From Polyodon spathula (lineage: Eukaryota > Chordata > Actinopteri > Acipenseriformes > Polyodontidae): a stretch of DNA of 64,000 nucleotides. A program made the translations under genes and the position numbers. Within the stretch, counting starts at the first letter, position 1; each line of letters starts with the position of its first letter. Location: contig NC_054540.1 in NCBI RefSeq assembly GCF_017654505.1, positions 40,444,468 through 40,508,467 on the forward strand, given 5' to 3'. Shown here one piece after another: positions 9,367 through 19,043 of the stretch. The notes below the pieces were generated by a model, which made no database searches, was not told the DNA's origin, and saw only the letters and a list, made by a program, of their open reading frames with translations.

Positions 9367-12258
9367 TTAGTAGCTTATTGATCCCAAAATCTCATCAAGC
9401 AGCTTCTTGAAGGATCCCAGGGTGTCAGCTTCAACAACATTACTGGGGAGTTGATTCCAGACCCTCACAATTCTCTGTGTAAAAAAGTGTCTCCTATTTT
9501 CTGTTCTGAATGCCCCTTTTTCTAAACTCCATTTGTGACCCCTGGTCCTTGTTTCTTTTTTCAGGCTGAAAAAGTCCCTTGCGTCGACACTGTCAATACC
9601 TTTTAGAATTTTGAATGCTTGAATTAGGTCGCCACGTAGTCTTCTTTGTTCAAGACTGAACAGATTCAATTCTTTTAGCCTGTCTGCATATGACATGCCT
9701 TTTAAGCCCGGAATAATTCTGGTCGCTCTTCTTTGCACTCTTTCTAGAGCAGCAATATCTTTTTTATAGCGAGGTGACCAGAACTGCACACAATATTCAA
9801 GATGAGGTCTTACAAGTGCATTGTACAGTTTTAACATTACTTCCCTTGATTTAAATTCAACACTTTTCACAATGTATCCGAGTATCTTGTTAGCCTTTTT
9901 TATAGCTTCCCCACATTGCCTAGATGAAGACATTTCTGAGTCAACAAAAACTCCTAGGTCTTTTTCATAGATTCCTTCTCCAATTTCAATATCTCCCATA
10001 TGATATTTATAATGTACATTTTTATTTCCTGCGTGCAGTACCTTACACTTTTCTCTATTAAATGTCATTTGCCATGTGTCTGCCCAGTTCTGAATCTTGT
10101 CTAGATCATTTTGAATGACCTTTGCTGCTGCAACAGTGTTTGCCACTCCTCCTACTTTTGTGTCGTCTGCAAATTTAACAAGTTTGCTTACTATACCAGA
10201 ATCTAAATCATTAATGTAGATTAGGAATAGCAGAGGACCTAATACTGATCCCTGTGGTACACCGCTGGTTACCACACTCCATTCTGAGGTTTTTCCTCTA
10301 ATCAGTACTTTCTGTTTTCTACAAGTTAACCACTCCCTAATCCATGTACATGTGTTTCCTTGAATCCCAACTGCGTTCAGTTTGAGAATTAATCTTTTGT
10401 GCGGGACTTTGTCAAAAGCTTTCTGGAAATCTAAATAAACCATGTCATATGCTTTGCAATTATCCATTATCGATGTTGCATCCTCAAAAAAATCAAGCAA
10501 GTTAGTTAGGCACGATCTCCCTTTCCTAAAACCATGTTGACTGTCTCCCAGTACCCTGTTACCATATAGGTAATTTTCCATTTTGGATCTTATTATAGTT
10601 TCCATAAGTTTGCATATAATAGAAGTCAGGCTTACTGGTCTGTAGTTACCTGGTTCAGTTTTGTTTCCCTTTTTGTGGATCGGTATTACGTTTGCAATTT
10701 TCCAGTCTGTCGGTACCACCCCTGTGTCAAGAGACTGCTGCATGATCTTGGTTAGCGGTTTGTAAATTACTTCTTTCATTTCTTTGAGTACTACTGGGAG
10801 GATCTCATCCGGCCCAGGGGATTTGTTTATTTTAAGAGCTCCTAGTCCCTTTAACACTTCTGCCTCAGTTATGCTAAAGTTATTTAAAACTGGATAGGAA
10901 CTGGATGACATGTGGGGCATGTTGTCAGTATCTTCCTTTGTAAAAACTTGTGAAAAGTAATCATTTAACATATTTGCTATTTTTTTTTCTTCCTCTACGA
11001 TTTTGCCATTTGTATCTCTTAAACATTTAATCTCCTCTTTGAATGTTCTCTTGCTGTTGTAATATTGGAAAAACATTTTGGAATTGGTTTTAGCTCCCTT
11101 AGCAATGTTCATTTCTATTTCTCTCTTGGCCTTTCTAACTTCCTTTTTGACTTGCATTTGCAGTTCTGTGTACTCTTTCTGTGTACTTTCTTTTTGGTCC
11201 TTTTTTAATGCTCTGTAAAGTGCCTTTTTTCGCTGAATATTTTTTTTAATTGATCTATTAAACCATTTTGGCAATTTAGTTTTACATTTAGATTTGTCTA
11301 CTTTAGGGATATAATTGTTTTGCGCCTCTAGTACTACGTTTTTGAAGAACAACCATCCTTCTTCTGTGGGTGTTTTCTCTATTTTACTCCAATCTACTTC
11401 TGTTAGTCTCTGTTTCATACCTTCATAGTTTGCTTTTCTAAAATTGTAAACCTTAGCTTTAGTCTTTACTTTTGAGGATTTAAAAAACACTTCAAATGAG
11501 ACCATGTTGTGGTCTGAGTTTGCCAGTGGTTCTCTGACCTCTGTTTTAGTTATTCTATCTTCGTTATTTGAAAAGACTAAATCAAGGCATGCCTCCCCTC
11601 TAGTGGGTGCCTTCACAAATTGTGTTAGGAAGCAGTCATTTGTCATTTCCACCATTTCTATTTCATCCTTCGCGCTACCCACCGGGTTTTCCCATTTTAT
11701 TTGGGGGAAGTTGAAATCCCCCATTAGTATGGCTTCTCCTTTGCTACACACATTTCTAATGTCATTGTATAACAGATTATTTTGCTCACCGTCTGAATCT
11801 GGCGGTCTATAGCATGCTCCTATTATTATGCCTTTTGAATTTTTGTCTGTTATTCTGACCCATATTGATTCGGTTTTATTTTCTTTGTCCAGGTTTAACA
11901 CCTGGGCTTCAAGACTGTTTCTTATGTATAGCGCTACCCCTCCTCCTCTTCTGTCCTGCCTGTCTTTCCTATACAGTGTATACCCACAAATATTATATTC
12001 GTCCCCATCACTCTCAGATAACCACGTTTCTGTAACACCTATCACATCATAGTTACCTGTTAGTGCAGTAGCTTCAAGTTCTAGAATTTTGTTTCTGATA
12101 CTTCTAGCATTTAGATAAATACATTTAATGGTTGTCTTACCTGAGTTGTTGTTCTTGTTTTGATGCGGTCTCCCTTCTGTTTTTTTGTTGATTTCTCCCC
12201 CCTTCCTTTCTAGTTTAAATGCTTCCGAACCTGCTCGAGGATCTTTTCTCCAAGTAGA
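9367..12258 (-). CDS. LINE ORF2: endonuclease and reverse transcriptase
   Basis: The open frame spans 963 codons from just after a TAG at 12259-12261 to a stop at 9367. Apurinic-type endonuclease landmarks in order are LNARSIRNK near residue 50, VTETWL near 75, MGDFNFP and SDHN. Reverse transcriptase landmarks are NYRPVSLTSIICKLMETII, DFQKAFDKVPH, VPQGSVLGPLLFLIYINDLD and the catalytic FADDTK. The C-terminal domain has RPHLEYCVQFWSP and RVQRRATRI. The protein nicks the target and copies element RNA onto it. No AUG occurs in frame before the Met of MGDFN, inside the endonuclease. A GTG at 12045 could give 892 residues but would drop the LNARS motif. The frame overlaps ORF1 by 49 bases in the -1 register; see the frameshift site at 12213-12219. 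Confidence 0.92.
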   Translation of the reverse strand, partial: STWRKDPRAGSEAFKLERKGGEINKKTEGRPHQNKNNNSGKTTIKCIYLNARSIRNKILELEATALTGNYDVIGVTETWLSESDGDEYNICGYTLYRKDRQDRRGGGVALYIRNSLEAQVLNLDKENKTESIWVRITDKNSKGIIIGACYRPPDSDGEQNNLLYNDIRNVCSKGEAILMGDFNFPQIKWENPVGSAKDEIEMVEMTNDCFLTQFVKAPTRGEACLDLVFSNNEDRITKTEVREPLANSDHNMVSFEVFFKSSKVKTKAKVYNFRKANYEGMKQRLTEVDWSKIEKTPTEEGWLFFKNVVLEAQNNYIPKVDKSKCKTKLPKWFNRSIKKNIQRKKALYRALKKDQKESTQKEYTELQMQVKKEVRKAKREIEMNIAKGAKTNSKMFFQYYNSKRTFKEEIKCLRDTNGKIVEEEKKIANMLNDYFSQVFTKEDTDNMPHMSSSSYPVLNNFSITEAEVLKGLGALKINKSPGPDEILPVVLKEMKEVIYKPLTKIMQQSLDTGVVPTDWKIANVIPIHKKGNKTEPGNYRPVSLTSIICKLMETIIRSKMENYLYGNRVLGDSQHGFRKGRSCLTNLLDFFEDATSIMDNCKAYDMVYLDFQKAFDKVPHKRLILKLNAVGIQGNTCTWIREWLTCRKQKVLIRGKTSEWSVVTSGVPQGSVLGPLLFLIYINDLDSGIVSKLVKFADDTKVGGVANTVAAAKVIQNDLDKIQNWADTWQMTFNREKCKVLHAGNKNVHYKYHMGDIEIGEGIYEKDLGVFVDSEMSSSRQCGEAIKKANKILGYIVKSVEFKSREVMLKLYNALVRPHLEYCVQFWSPRYKKDIAALERVQRRATRIIPGLKGMSYADRLKELNLFSLEQRRLRGDLIQAFKILKGIDSVDARDFFSLKKETRTRGHKWSLEKGAFRTENRRHFFTQRIVRVWNQLPSNVVEADTLGSFKKLLDEILGSISY

Positions 12259-13250
12259 CTAGTTCCCTTGTTATTTAAATGCAGTCCATCCCGTCTATAC
12301 AGATAGTCCTCGTTGTAGAAAGTGGTCCAATGATCAAGATAGGTGAAGCCTTCCCGTGTGCACCACGTCTTCAGCCATTGGTTTTGATTAATTATTTCCA
12401 GCTGTCCATATGGTCCTTTGCAAGGTGCGGGTAGTATACCAGAAAATACCACAGTTTTGGTTTTCTCTTTTAATTTCCTTCCTAGCTCTCTGAATTTGTT
12501 TTGCAGGGATTTTGGTCTGTCTCTTCCAATGTTGTTTGTACCGATGTGGACGACTACTACCGGGTCGTCTCCTGTTCGTTCTAGGAGCCTGTCCACGTTC
12601 TCAGTGATGTGCTTGACCGAGGCTCCCGGAAGGCAGCACACTGTTGTAGTAAGGGGGTCCAAACTGCGAACTGAACTTGCTGTGTTTCTCAATATGGAGT
12701 CCCCAACAATCATGACCTCCCTTCTTTTTGCTGTCTGGTCACCACTGTCAATAGGGTCCTGGATGTTGTTCCTTTCATTCTCTTGTTGTTGGTTCTGCTC
12801 ATCACAATTCTGAAGTGACTCAAATCTGTTGGTTGTTTTGATTTCTGGTGGTTGTGTTTGACGAAGTTTCTTTTTTTCCCTGCTTCTGCCTACCTGAACC
12901 CAGCTGTTCTGACCTTCTATCTCCCTGGTGGCTTTCAGTCTGTTAGGGGTGATGCAGACTTCCATGAATTGTGGGTGTGCCAGTTCCTCAAGATCTTGTT
13001 GCTGTCTCACTTCTTCCAGCTCCATTTCTAGCATGCTTACTAGTTTATGCAAATCCTGGATCGCGCGGCACTTTACGCACACTTGGTTTAGCTCCGCTGG
13101 GTTTTCTCGGATTTCCCACATCAAGCAGGTGTCACAGATTACTGGCTTGAAGACCATGTTGAGGGTTTTTTTTTTTTTTTGAAGTTTAGTTTCTTCTGCA
13201 GCTGTCAACCTGCTTTCAAACTGCTTCGAAACTGCTCTGTACTTTTCCAC
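12210..13250 (-). CDS. LINE ORF1: zinc-motif and SGNH-hydrolase protein
   Basis: A 346-residue intact frame. Residues about 38-62 hold paired cysteines (CDTC, then CVKC about 20 residues later), a small zinc-binding or PHD-like motif. Residues 63-95 form a coiled-coil-like stretch (LHKLVSMLEMELEEVRQQQ). From about residue 180 an SGNH/GDSL hydrolase follows: block I VGDSILRN with the Ser, block III HIGTNNIGR with the Asn, and block V DGLHLNNKG with the Asp-x-x-His. ORF1 esterases of CR1 elements are believed to bind RNA or membranes and support retrotransposition. The ATG at 13250 is the first in frame. A T-rich plus-strand tract at 13168-13182 corresponds to a run of Lys codons (KLQKKKK). Confidence 0.9.
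   Translation of the reverse strand: MEKYRAVSKQFESRLTAAEETKLQKKKKTLNMVFKPVICDTCLMWEIRENPAELNQVCVKCRAIQDLHKLVSMLEMELEEVRQQQDLEELAHPQFMEVCITPNRLKATREIEGQNSWVQVGRSREKKKLRQTQPPEIKTTNRFESLQNCDEQNQQQENERNNIQDPIDSGDQTAKRREVMIVGDSILRNTASSVRSLDPLTTTVCCLPGASVKHITENVDRLLERTGDDPVVVVHIGTNNIGRDRPKSLQNKFRELGRKLKEKTKTVVFSGILPAPCKGPYGQLEIINQNQWLKTWCTREGFTYLDHWTTFYNEDYLYRRDGLHLNNKGTSLLGEKILEQVRKHLN
12213..12219 (-). promoter_or_regulatory. Candidate -1 ribosomal frameshift heptamer TTTAAAC
   Basis: On the element strand the last ORF1 codons are CAT TTA AAC followed by TAG. T_TTA_AAC in this register is a canonical X_XXY_YYZ slippery heptamer. A -1 slip there would read TTT AAA CTA GAA, exactly the open ORF2 frame. 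The heptamer is the same in copy 3 (53328-53334) and differs by one base in copy 2 (TTTAAAG, 21364-21370). I see no strong downstream hairpin. A purine-rich stretch with six G residues begins 11 bases downstream. Function is inferred. Confidence 0.6.
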
Positions 13251-13825
13251 GCTGTACTTCTCCCACTCGCTGTCGCTTCCACTCGCTGTCGCTGGGAAGA
13301 CTGCCTCGTTTAACTGCGTTGTTCTGCTGTGCTGTCGGCTCCTCCCCTCGCCCGTGTCTCAAAACGCCGCTGAATTTGAATCAGCTGCTCCGAGTTTCAG
13401 CTTGTTTGTTATCAGAAAAACACACGCGGCTGTGTTTCCCCAATGTCCTTTGTTTTCCGACTAAAGCAATTCAAGATGCAATTTCTCCTTTCTGCTTCGA
13501 AACTGCTCTGTACTTTTCCACGCTGTACTTCTCCCACTCGCTGTCGCTTCCACTCGCTGTCGCTGGGAAGACTGCCTCGTTTAACTGCGTTGTTCTGCTG
13601 TGCTGTCGGCTCCTCCCCTCGCCCGTGTCTCAGAACGCCGCTGAATTTGAATCAGCTGCTCCGAGTTTCAGCTTGTTTGTTATCAGAAAAACACACGCGG
13701 CTGTGTTTCCCTAATGTCCTTAGTTTTCCGACTAAAGCAATTCAAGATGCAATTTCTCCTTTCTGCTTCGAAACTGCTCTGTACTTTTCCACGCTGTACT
13801 TCTCCCACTCGCTGTCGCTTCCGCT
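13221..13825 (-). repeat. Tandem 271-bp 5' monomers of the CR1-like LINE
   Basis: The phrase CTGCTTCGAAACTGCTCTGT recurs at 13221, 13492 and 13763, a period of 271 bp and about 2.2 copies. The units are nearly identical; visible differences are single bases such as CAAAACG versus CAGAACG and CCCCAATG versus CCCTAATG. Each is GC-richer than its surroundings. This is the layout of LINE promoter monomers, known best from mouse L1; promoter activity here is inference. Confidence 0.85.
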
Positions 13826-14520
13826 TATTCAGATCACACTCCCTCCTGTAGTGTCCACAGATCACCCTCCTGCATGTCTCTAGATCACACTCCCACTTGC
13901 AGTGTTTCCAGATTACATTCCCTCCTGCAGTGTCTCCAGATCACACTCCCTCCTGCAGTGTCTACAGATCACATTCCCTCCTGCAGTGTCTCCAGATCAC
14001 ACTCCCACTTGCAGTGTTTCCAGATCACATTCCCTTCTGCAGTGTCTCCAGATCACTCTCCTACAGTGTCTCCAGATCACACTCCCTCCTGCAGTGTCTC
14101 TAAATCACACTCCCTGCTGCAGTGTCTCCAGATCACCCTCCCTCCTGCAGTGTCTACAGATCACACTCCCTCCTGCTGTGTCTCCAGATCACACTCCCTC
14201 CTGCAGTGTCTCCAGATCACACTCCCTCCTGCAGTGTCTCCAGATCACACTCCCTCCTGCAGTGTATCCAGATCACATTTCCTCCTGCAGTGTCTCCAGA
14301 TCACACTCCCTCCTGCAGTGTCTCTAAATCACACTCCCTCCTGCCATGTCTCCAGATCACTCTCCTACAGTGTCTCCAGATCACTCTCCCTCCTGCAGTG
14401 TCTCCAGATCACCCTTCCTCCTGCAGTGTCTCCAGATCACACTCCCTCCTGCCATGTCTCCATGTCACACTCCCTCCTGCAATGTCTCCAGATCACACCC
14501 CTTCTGCAGTGTGTCTATAG
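13826..14520. repeat. 28-bp minisatellite, right block
   Basis: Continuation of the array at 7438-9287, about 24 more units, starting with the right copy of the LINE target duplication (13826-13831). The array ends only about 23 bp from the splice donor of the transporter exon at 14543-14655. Confidence 0.96.
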
Positions 14521-14542
14521 ATATTGAATGTGGAGGCCCTAC

Positions 14543-14655
14543 CTGACTGTCGAGTCCGAGAAGGACAATCATGATGAAGAAGAAGCATGCCCATAGTGAA
14601 GAGAAAGGCATCATGGACACAGCTCGTGGGTACGCAATGAATGCCAGCCCAGGAC
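14543..14655 (-). CDS. slc6a13: SLC6 transporter exon: EL4 and TM8
   Basis: A 113-bp exon with 2 bases of a split Gly codon plus 37 codons, reading [20 protein letters not shown] then [17 protein letters not shown]. The acceptor is ...GGCTGCAG and the donor [18 protein letters not shown] is the conserved extracellular loop 4. LGLDS in TM8 holds the Asp and Ser that bind the second sodium ion in SLC6 proteins; both are present. The intron to exon 15189-15313 is only 533 bp, whereas the next intron (8.0 kb) contains the minisatellite and the full-length LINE. Confidence 0.96.
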
Positions 14656-15188
14656 CTGCAGCCACAGAGAAAGAGTAAGCAGGTACAGCGGAGAGGAAAC
14701 AAGAACAAAACACATGAACCCAAGGTGGCCAACTCTGGTGGAGGCTAGAAAACGGCACCGCAATTTTGTAACATACTGTGCTGTGTATATGTATTCTATA
14801 CTTCATCCATAGCTATAAAACATTTAATGGTGGTATGTGTAGCAAAACTGGAAGAAACCAATACAAGTCAATGATAAATGTTTCTACTGTAAGCTTTTTC
14901 ATTGTCCTAAACACTCAAAGCTATTAACCAAAACTAGCACAATTTTACCAGCTCAGAAACAAAAAAACTCAAAACATTTAATTTAAGGGCTTGTGACAGT
15001 CTCAAGTTGTTGTTTTTTTTTTTTCTTTTCAACCAATAATAATGTTAATAAAGATTAGGAGACTCTTTGGAGCTTTAAGAATCTATTTTTATTTTTTAAG
15101 ACTTATTGTAAACACATATGCAATTTAATTTTGAAAGTTTCTTTTAGTATTGCCATAGTTTTTAGTTTTTCTGACAGCAAGCGCTTAC
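14656..15188. other. Short 533-bp transporter intron
   Basis: The only short intron in the visible gene, AT-rich and without a recognisable repeat. Splice sites are GTAAGC...TGCAG on the minus strand. Confidence 0.85.
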
Positions 15189-15313
15189 CAGACTCTGCAA
15201 CTTCTGAAATGGGCACTTGCTGTTCATAAGCCATAAATCCCAGTATGGAGAAGATGGCAAAGCCAGCCATGAAGCTTGTCCCGCTGTTCAGGAAACACAG
15301 GCACAGACAGTCC
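15189..15313 (-). CDS. slc6a13: SLC6 transporter exon: TM7 and start of EL4
   Basis: A 125-bp exon with 1 base completing an Arg codon, 41 codons, then 1 base of a Gly codon. It reads [20 protein letters not shown] then [21 protein letters not shown]. The NSGTS in TM7 contains the Asn and Ser that in GAT transporters contribute to the first sodium site and the chloride site. The acceptor is TTTAG (minus strand) and the donor TCTG|GTAAGC. Its phase fits both neighbours exactly. Confidence 0.96.
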
Positions 15314-16008
15314 CTAAATGAAGAGAGATGCCTTCTGGTTAGATATTTTATGTTAGAAGTAGTATAAGGCACATCCCTGGTCGAACCTAATCTACAGCAG
15401 CTGCACTTGTAATATCGCTGTGGGTTTGCAGTGGAGAACACAAGAGAGAGAGAAAGAGAGACTTTTTGACTTTTCAATTTCCTTTATTTTCATTTGATTA
15501 AACACAATACATTTTTTTGTATTAAGAGCTCACTTCCTACTACAAAATTCAATTTTTTTTAAAATAATTAATACTTCAATTTATTCCATCTATATTACAA
15601 AATACATCATTAATACACCACCATTCTTAAAATGTATTTCGTTGATTTATAGTAACTATACTCAATTTTTGGTCTACATTTCATTAACATTTTCAAAACA
15701 ACAATCACATTCTCACTCTCCTCCCCCTTCACTCCATTTTAAGCTGGCCTACCAGGAATTTTGCAAGCTGGTCTGTTTTTTTTTTGTTTTGTTAGCAAAA
15801 ATAAAAATTGTGATATTAAAAATCTGATTAATACCAGTAAAAAGACTAGCCAAAAGACTAAACATGGGTGCTAAACGGACCATGTACTGAAACAATGAAA
15901 CACAGTCTCTCTGAGCATAGAACGGACAGGAATCAGGTACACTGGGGTTAATAATTAACAGCCAAATAGTATGGAACACCCTCCACTGCAGATCGCCAGC
16001 TCTTTCAT
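15314..16008. other. Intron sequence, no features
   Basis: AT-rich sequence with a short T-run near 15780. No coding or repeat call can be supported. Confidence 0.5.
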
Positions 16009-16009
16009 T

Positions 16010-16035
16010 GGGGGGGGGGGGGGGGGGGGGGGGGG
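16010..16035. repeat. Poly(G) tract of 26
   Basis: An uninterrupted run of 26 G residues next to the 3' end of the Tx1 LINE relic. Length is likely uncertain in assembly. Confidence 0.9.
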
Positions 16036-16039
16036 TTAT

Positions 16040-19000
16040 AGAAGCTGTTCCAGGGAGGCACTATTTTCTCTTCTTCTCCCAGTCCAGTGTGTCAGTGAGT
16101 GCAGTGAGCTGAGTTTGGTGCTGCAACTGCACACAGGCTCAGTACAAGGTCTTTCATTCCATGCTAGCTAGAAGTCTCCCACTTAATTCATCAGCTTTCA
16201 GTAGCATCTCTGGAGGGCCAGCATCTTCTTTAAATGCAAGAGACATTCGCAGGCTTGGGAAAGAGGGAGGTGTATCAGGGAGGGGGTGTCCCTGGAAAAA
16301 CTGAAGGAGCAGCCATCCCTCCGGGGACAACCTGGATTTGAGCTGGCTCAGATACTTCTCCATGCAGCGCAGGGAGTGCATCACCAGCTCTACACTCAGT
16401 CTCTCTGTGCTCAGCCAGCAGTGGTGGTGCAGCTTTGTGAGATGAGCTCTGATCAGCCGGTGACTGAAGGCAGGAGCATCACCACTAGAGAGTTACTAGG
16501 AGAGGGTTGTATACGATTGGCTCCTCCACTCCTCCACTCTCTCGACCCTTGCCAGGCCCTCAGCATGCTGCTGTAAAAAAGGGGATAGCAATGACAAGTC
16601 CATCCTGCTGGTATCCATTTAGAACAGATTAACATCCAGCTGTATCGCCTCTGCTCTCCACAACAGGGCGCAGACCAGCGATCTCCAAAGTAGGGTGTCA
16701 GATCCATAAAGCAACTGCTTTGCTGACTGCAGGCGAAAAGCAGGGACATGGCTGCTGACACCAATCACACCCTGGCCACCTTTTTCCTTTGGCAGATACA
16801 ACATCCCTCTCTTCAGCCAGTCCAGCCCATCCCAGAAAAAAATCCAGGATGGCCTTTTGCATCTCTTCCAGCAGCCCCTGCGGTGGTTCTAAACACACCA
16901 GATGGTGCCACAGTGTGGATGCCACCAGGTTGTTGATGAGCAGAGCTTTTCCTCTATAAGACAGCTGTGGAAGCAGCCAGCACCACCTACCCAGCCACCC
17001 CTTCACTCTCTCTAGCACCCCCTCCCAGTTCTTCCTCTCACTGGTTTCATCCCCCAGGTGCACCCCCAGGTACTTGAAACCTCCCCTGCTCCAATTAATC
17101 CCAATTGACAGGGCTGGTGGTCTGTAGCCCTCCCACTGTCCCAGTAACAGGACACAGCTCTTATTCCAGTTCACCTTGGCTGGGAACATTGTCTCAAAGT
17201 CTACAAGGGTTGTTTGCAGTGCCTTGACATCCTGCTCCCCTCTCACCATTACCACAATGTCGTCAGCGTACACTGACACTCTGACAGAGTGGTTGGGGCA
17301 GTACAGTATGGAGAGTCCACTGATAATGCAGTGCAGTTCATGGAGCAGAGGTTCAATGGCCAGGAAGTACAGCATGCCTGACAAAGAGCAATCTTGTCTG
17401 ACCCCCCCCTCCATTCTGCGAAAGGAGCACCCACAGTTGATCTTTACCATAATCTAAATGTCACTGTAGGGCACTTGAGTCATGGTCACAAAGACAGAGT
17501 TGAATCTGAAGGACCGCATGGTCCTCCACAAATACTGGTGTTCAACCCGGTCAAAAGCCTTTTCCGGTCCAGCGAAATCAAACCAGTATTGAAGCCAAAT
17601 CACTTTGAGACTACCAAAATATCGCAAATTAAAAATATTTTGTCAAAGATTGACCTGCCGGGCATGCAGTACATCTATACCGTTTGACCCCAGGACCTCC
17701 CTCAGTTTGTTGGCAAGAGCTTTTGACAACAACTTGTAATCTACACACAACAAGGCAACAGGTCTCCAGTTCTTTATTTCACAAAGGTCCCCCTTTTTAG
17801 GCAGCAGCATTACTACTGCCCTTCTGCAGCTAAGCGGCTCTCCCTAGGCCAGACTTCCTTATAAACCGCCAGCAGGTCATCCCCCAGCTCATCCCAGAAT
17901 GCTTTATAGAACTCAGTGGGTAGGCCATCGATGCCAGGGGCTTTGTCATTGCTCAGTCCATTGAGGGCAGTGGAGAGCTCCTGCAGCATAAATGCTCTCT
18001 TCAGCCGCTCCCTTTCCTCTTTAGGGACCTTTGGCAGATCTTGATGGAACCTGTGTGTGTGGGCTGCGTCTCCTCCTCCTGCTTCGCTGGAGAAGAGCTG
18101 TGTGTAGAATTGCATAGCCCTCCTGCTTTTGTATCCTGCAGATCAATGAGTGATGCTTTTTTTTCCTTTGGGTCCTCAACAAACCTGCTATTTGGTGTAG
18201 ACTCCAGAGCCTGCTGAAGCTCTAGGATATCCATCTTCAAAGCTTTTATTGACTTGTTAATGCTCCTAGTGACACTCACAGTGTACTGCTGACAGAATTG
18301 GTGAATCTGCACCTTCCCCACATCCCACCACTGTCTCAGGGACTTAAAACAGAGATTTTGCCTTCCCCACTGCTGCCAGAAATAAAATAAAATGTGCATC
18401 ATTGACTATAAGGGTGTTAAAATGTCACTAAGCACTGTGTGTTCTTACTGATGGAAATAAAACACTTGCTATTAATATACAGCGATCAGACCAACCAGTA
18501 GGGGTGATAAAACAGAATTTAAAAGTGCTAAAATGATGTTTAAAACAATAAAAATGGTCTACTCTGGCCAGAGAGAGTGTACTATCCCTGACTTTTATCC
18601 ACGTATACTGTCTTTTATTGTTATTAAAACTTTTCCAAACATCTTATAATTCATACTTTTCTACTATCCTGCTCATCTCTCTGGATTCCTGTCTTTATTA
18701 TCTTCTGTACAATTAAAATATCCTCCCAATAAAATATAATCTTCTGACTGGCAATTCACCAAGGTGTCATCTAAAATATTTAAAAAGGAGATTCTGTCCC
18801 TACCATCAGTGGGCGCATATTTATTAATAAAAACAAGAGTCTAATTCTCCTCTACTGCTCTTGCAATGACCAGGCATCCTTTAACAACCTCATCAACGTT
18901 AAGGGAAATTGCTTTAAAATTTTCAGAAAATAAAACAGCAACCCCCCCCTCTCAGAGATGATACATGACTTAAAACTATATCACCCTTCCATTCTTTTTC

Positions 19001-19043
19001 CCATTCAATACAGTTATTTATATCGCTGTGTGTTTCTTGCAAA
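16040..19043 (-). mobile_element. Tx1/L1-type LINE relic, 5'-truncated
   Basis: Minus-strand remains of a LINE ORF2. The endonuclease piece at about 19040-18700 has LQETH, GGVAVLFSENF and INKYAPTDGRDR, and later an ILGG-type motif. The linker is at 18400-18000. Reverse transcriptase follows, with DKAPGIDGLPTEFYKAFW (about 17920), GGVRQDCSLSGMLYFLAIEP (about 17390), the intact catalytic VYADDIVV (about 17270), and a C-terminal region with SYRGKALLINNLVASTLWH and WLLLQFF. These are features of the Tx1 branch of L1. Multiple stops and frameshifts break it. Its 5' end meets the gypsy integrase at about 19043, so it may have inserted there. Confidence 0.85.
16698..17450 (-). pseudogene. Tx1-type reverse transcriptase, catalytic part
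   Basis: A 250-residue open piece of the relic that carries the YADD catalytic box and the downstream thumb region (KYLGVHLGD, then RVKGWLGRW). QGCPLSG, usual in the family, reads QDCSLSG here. It is bounded by frameshifts on both sides, so no complete enzyme can be made. Confidence 0.85.

Larger units (their letters stand above)
9288..13825 (-). mobile_element. Full-length CR1-like LINE, copy 1
   Basis: A 4.54-kb non-LTR retrotransposon inserted in the 28-bp minisatellite with a 6-bp target duplication. On the minus strand it runs as follows: tandem 5' monomers (13825-13221), ORF1 with an SGNH hydrolase domain (13250-12210), ORF2 with APE-type endonuclease and reverse transcriptase (12258-9367), a very short 3' tail, and an 8-bp repeat end (TTCTTATG)n at 9317-9288. 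An octamer-repeat 3' end and esterase-type ORF1 are hallmarks of the CR1 group. Both frames are unbroken and the catalytic motifs are present, so this copy is a candidate for recent or current activity. Three further copies (20406, 53206, 59322) and inverted fragment 59107-59321 show the family is abundant. Confidence 0.93.

Noticed and set aside
9367..12045. GTG at 12045 as the true start of LINE ORF2
   Set aside because: It would remove the conserved LNARSIRNK start of the endonuclease, and the frame stays open for 71 codons further upstream.
12418..13182. Plus-strand open frames of 131 and 84 residues over LINE ORF1
   Set aside because: Antisense shadows of the ORF1 coding strand without any recognisable domain.
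13874..14546. Forward open frames of up to 217 residues before the TM8 exon
   Set aside because: Same minisatellite artefact as at 7521-9279.
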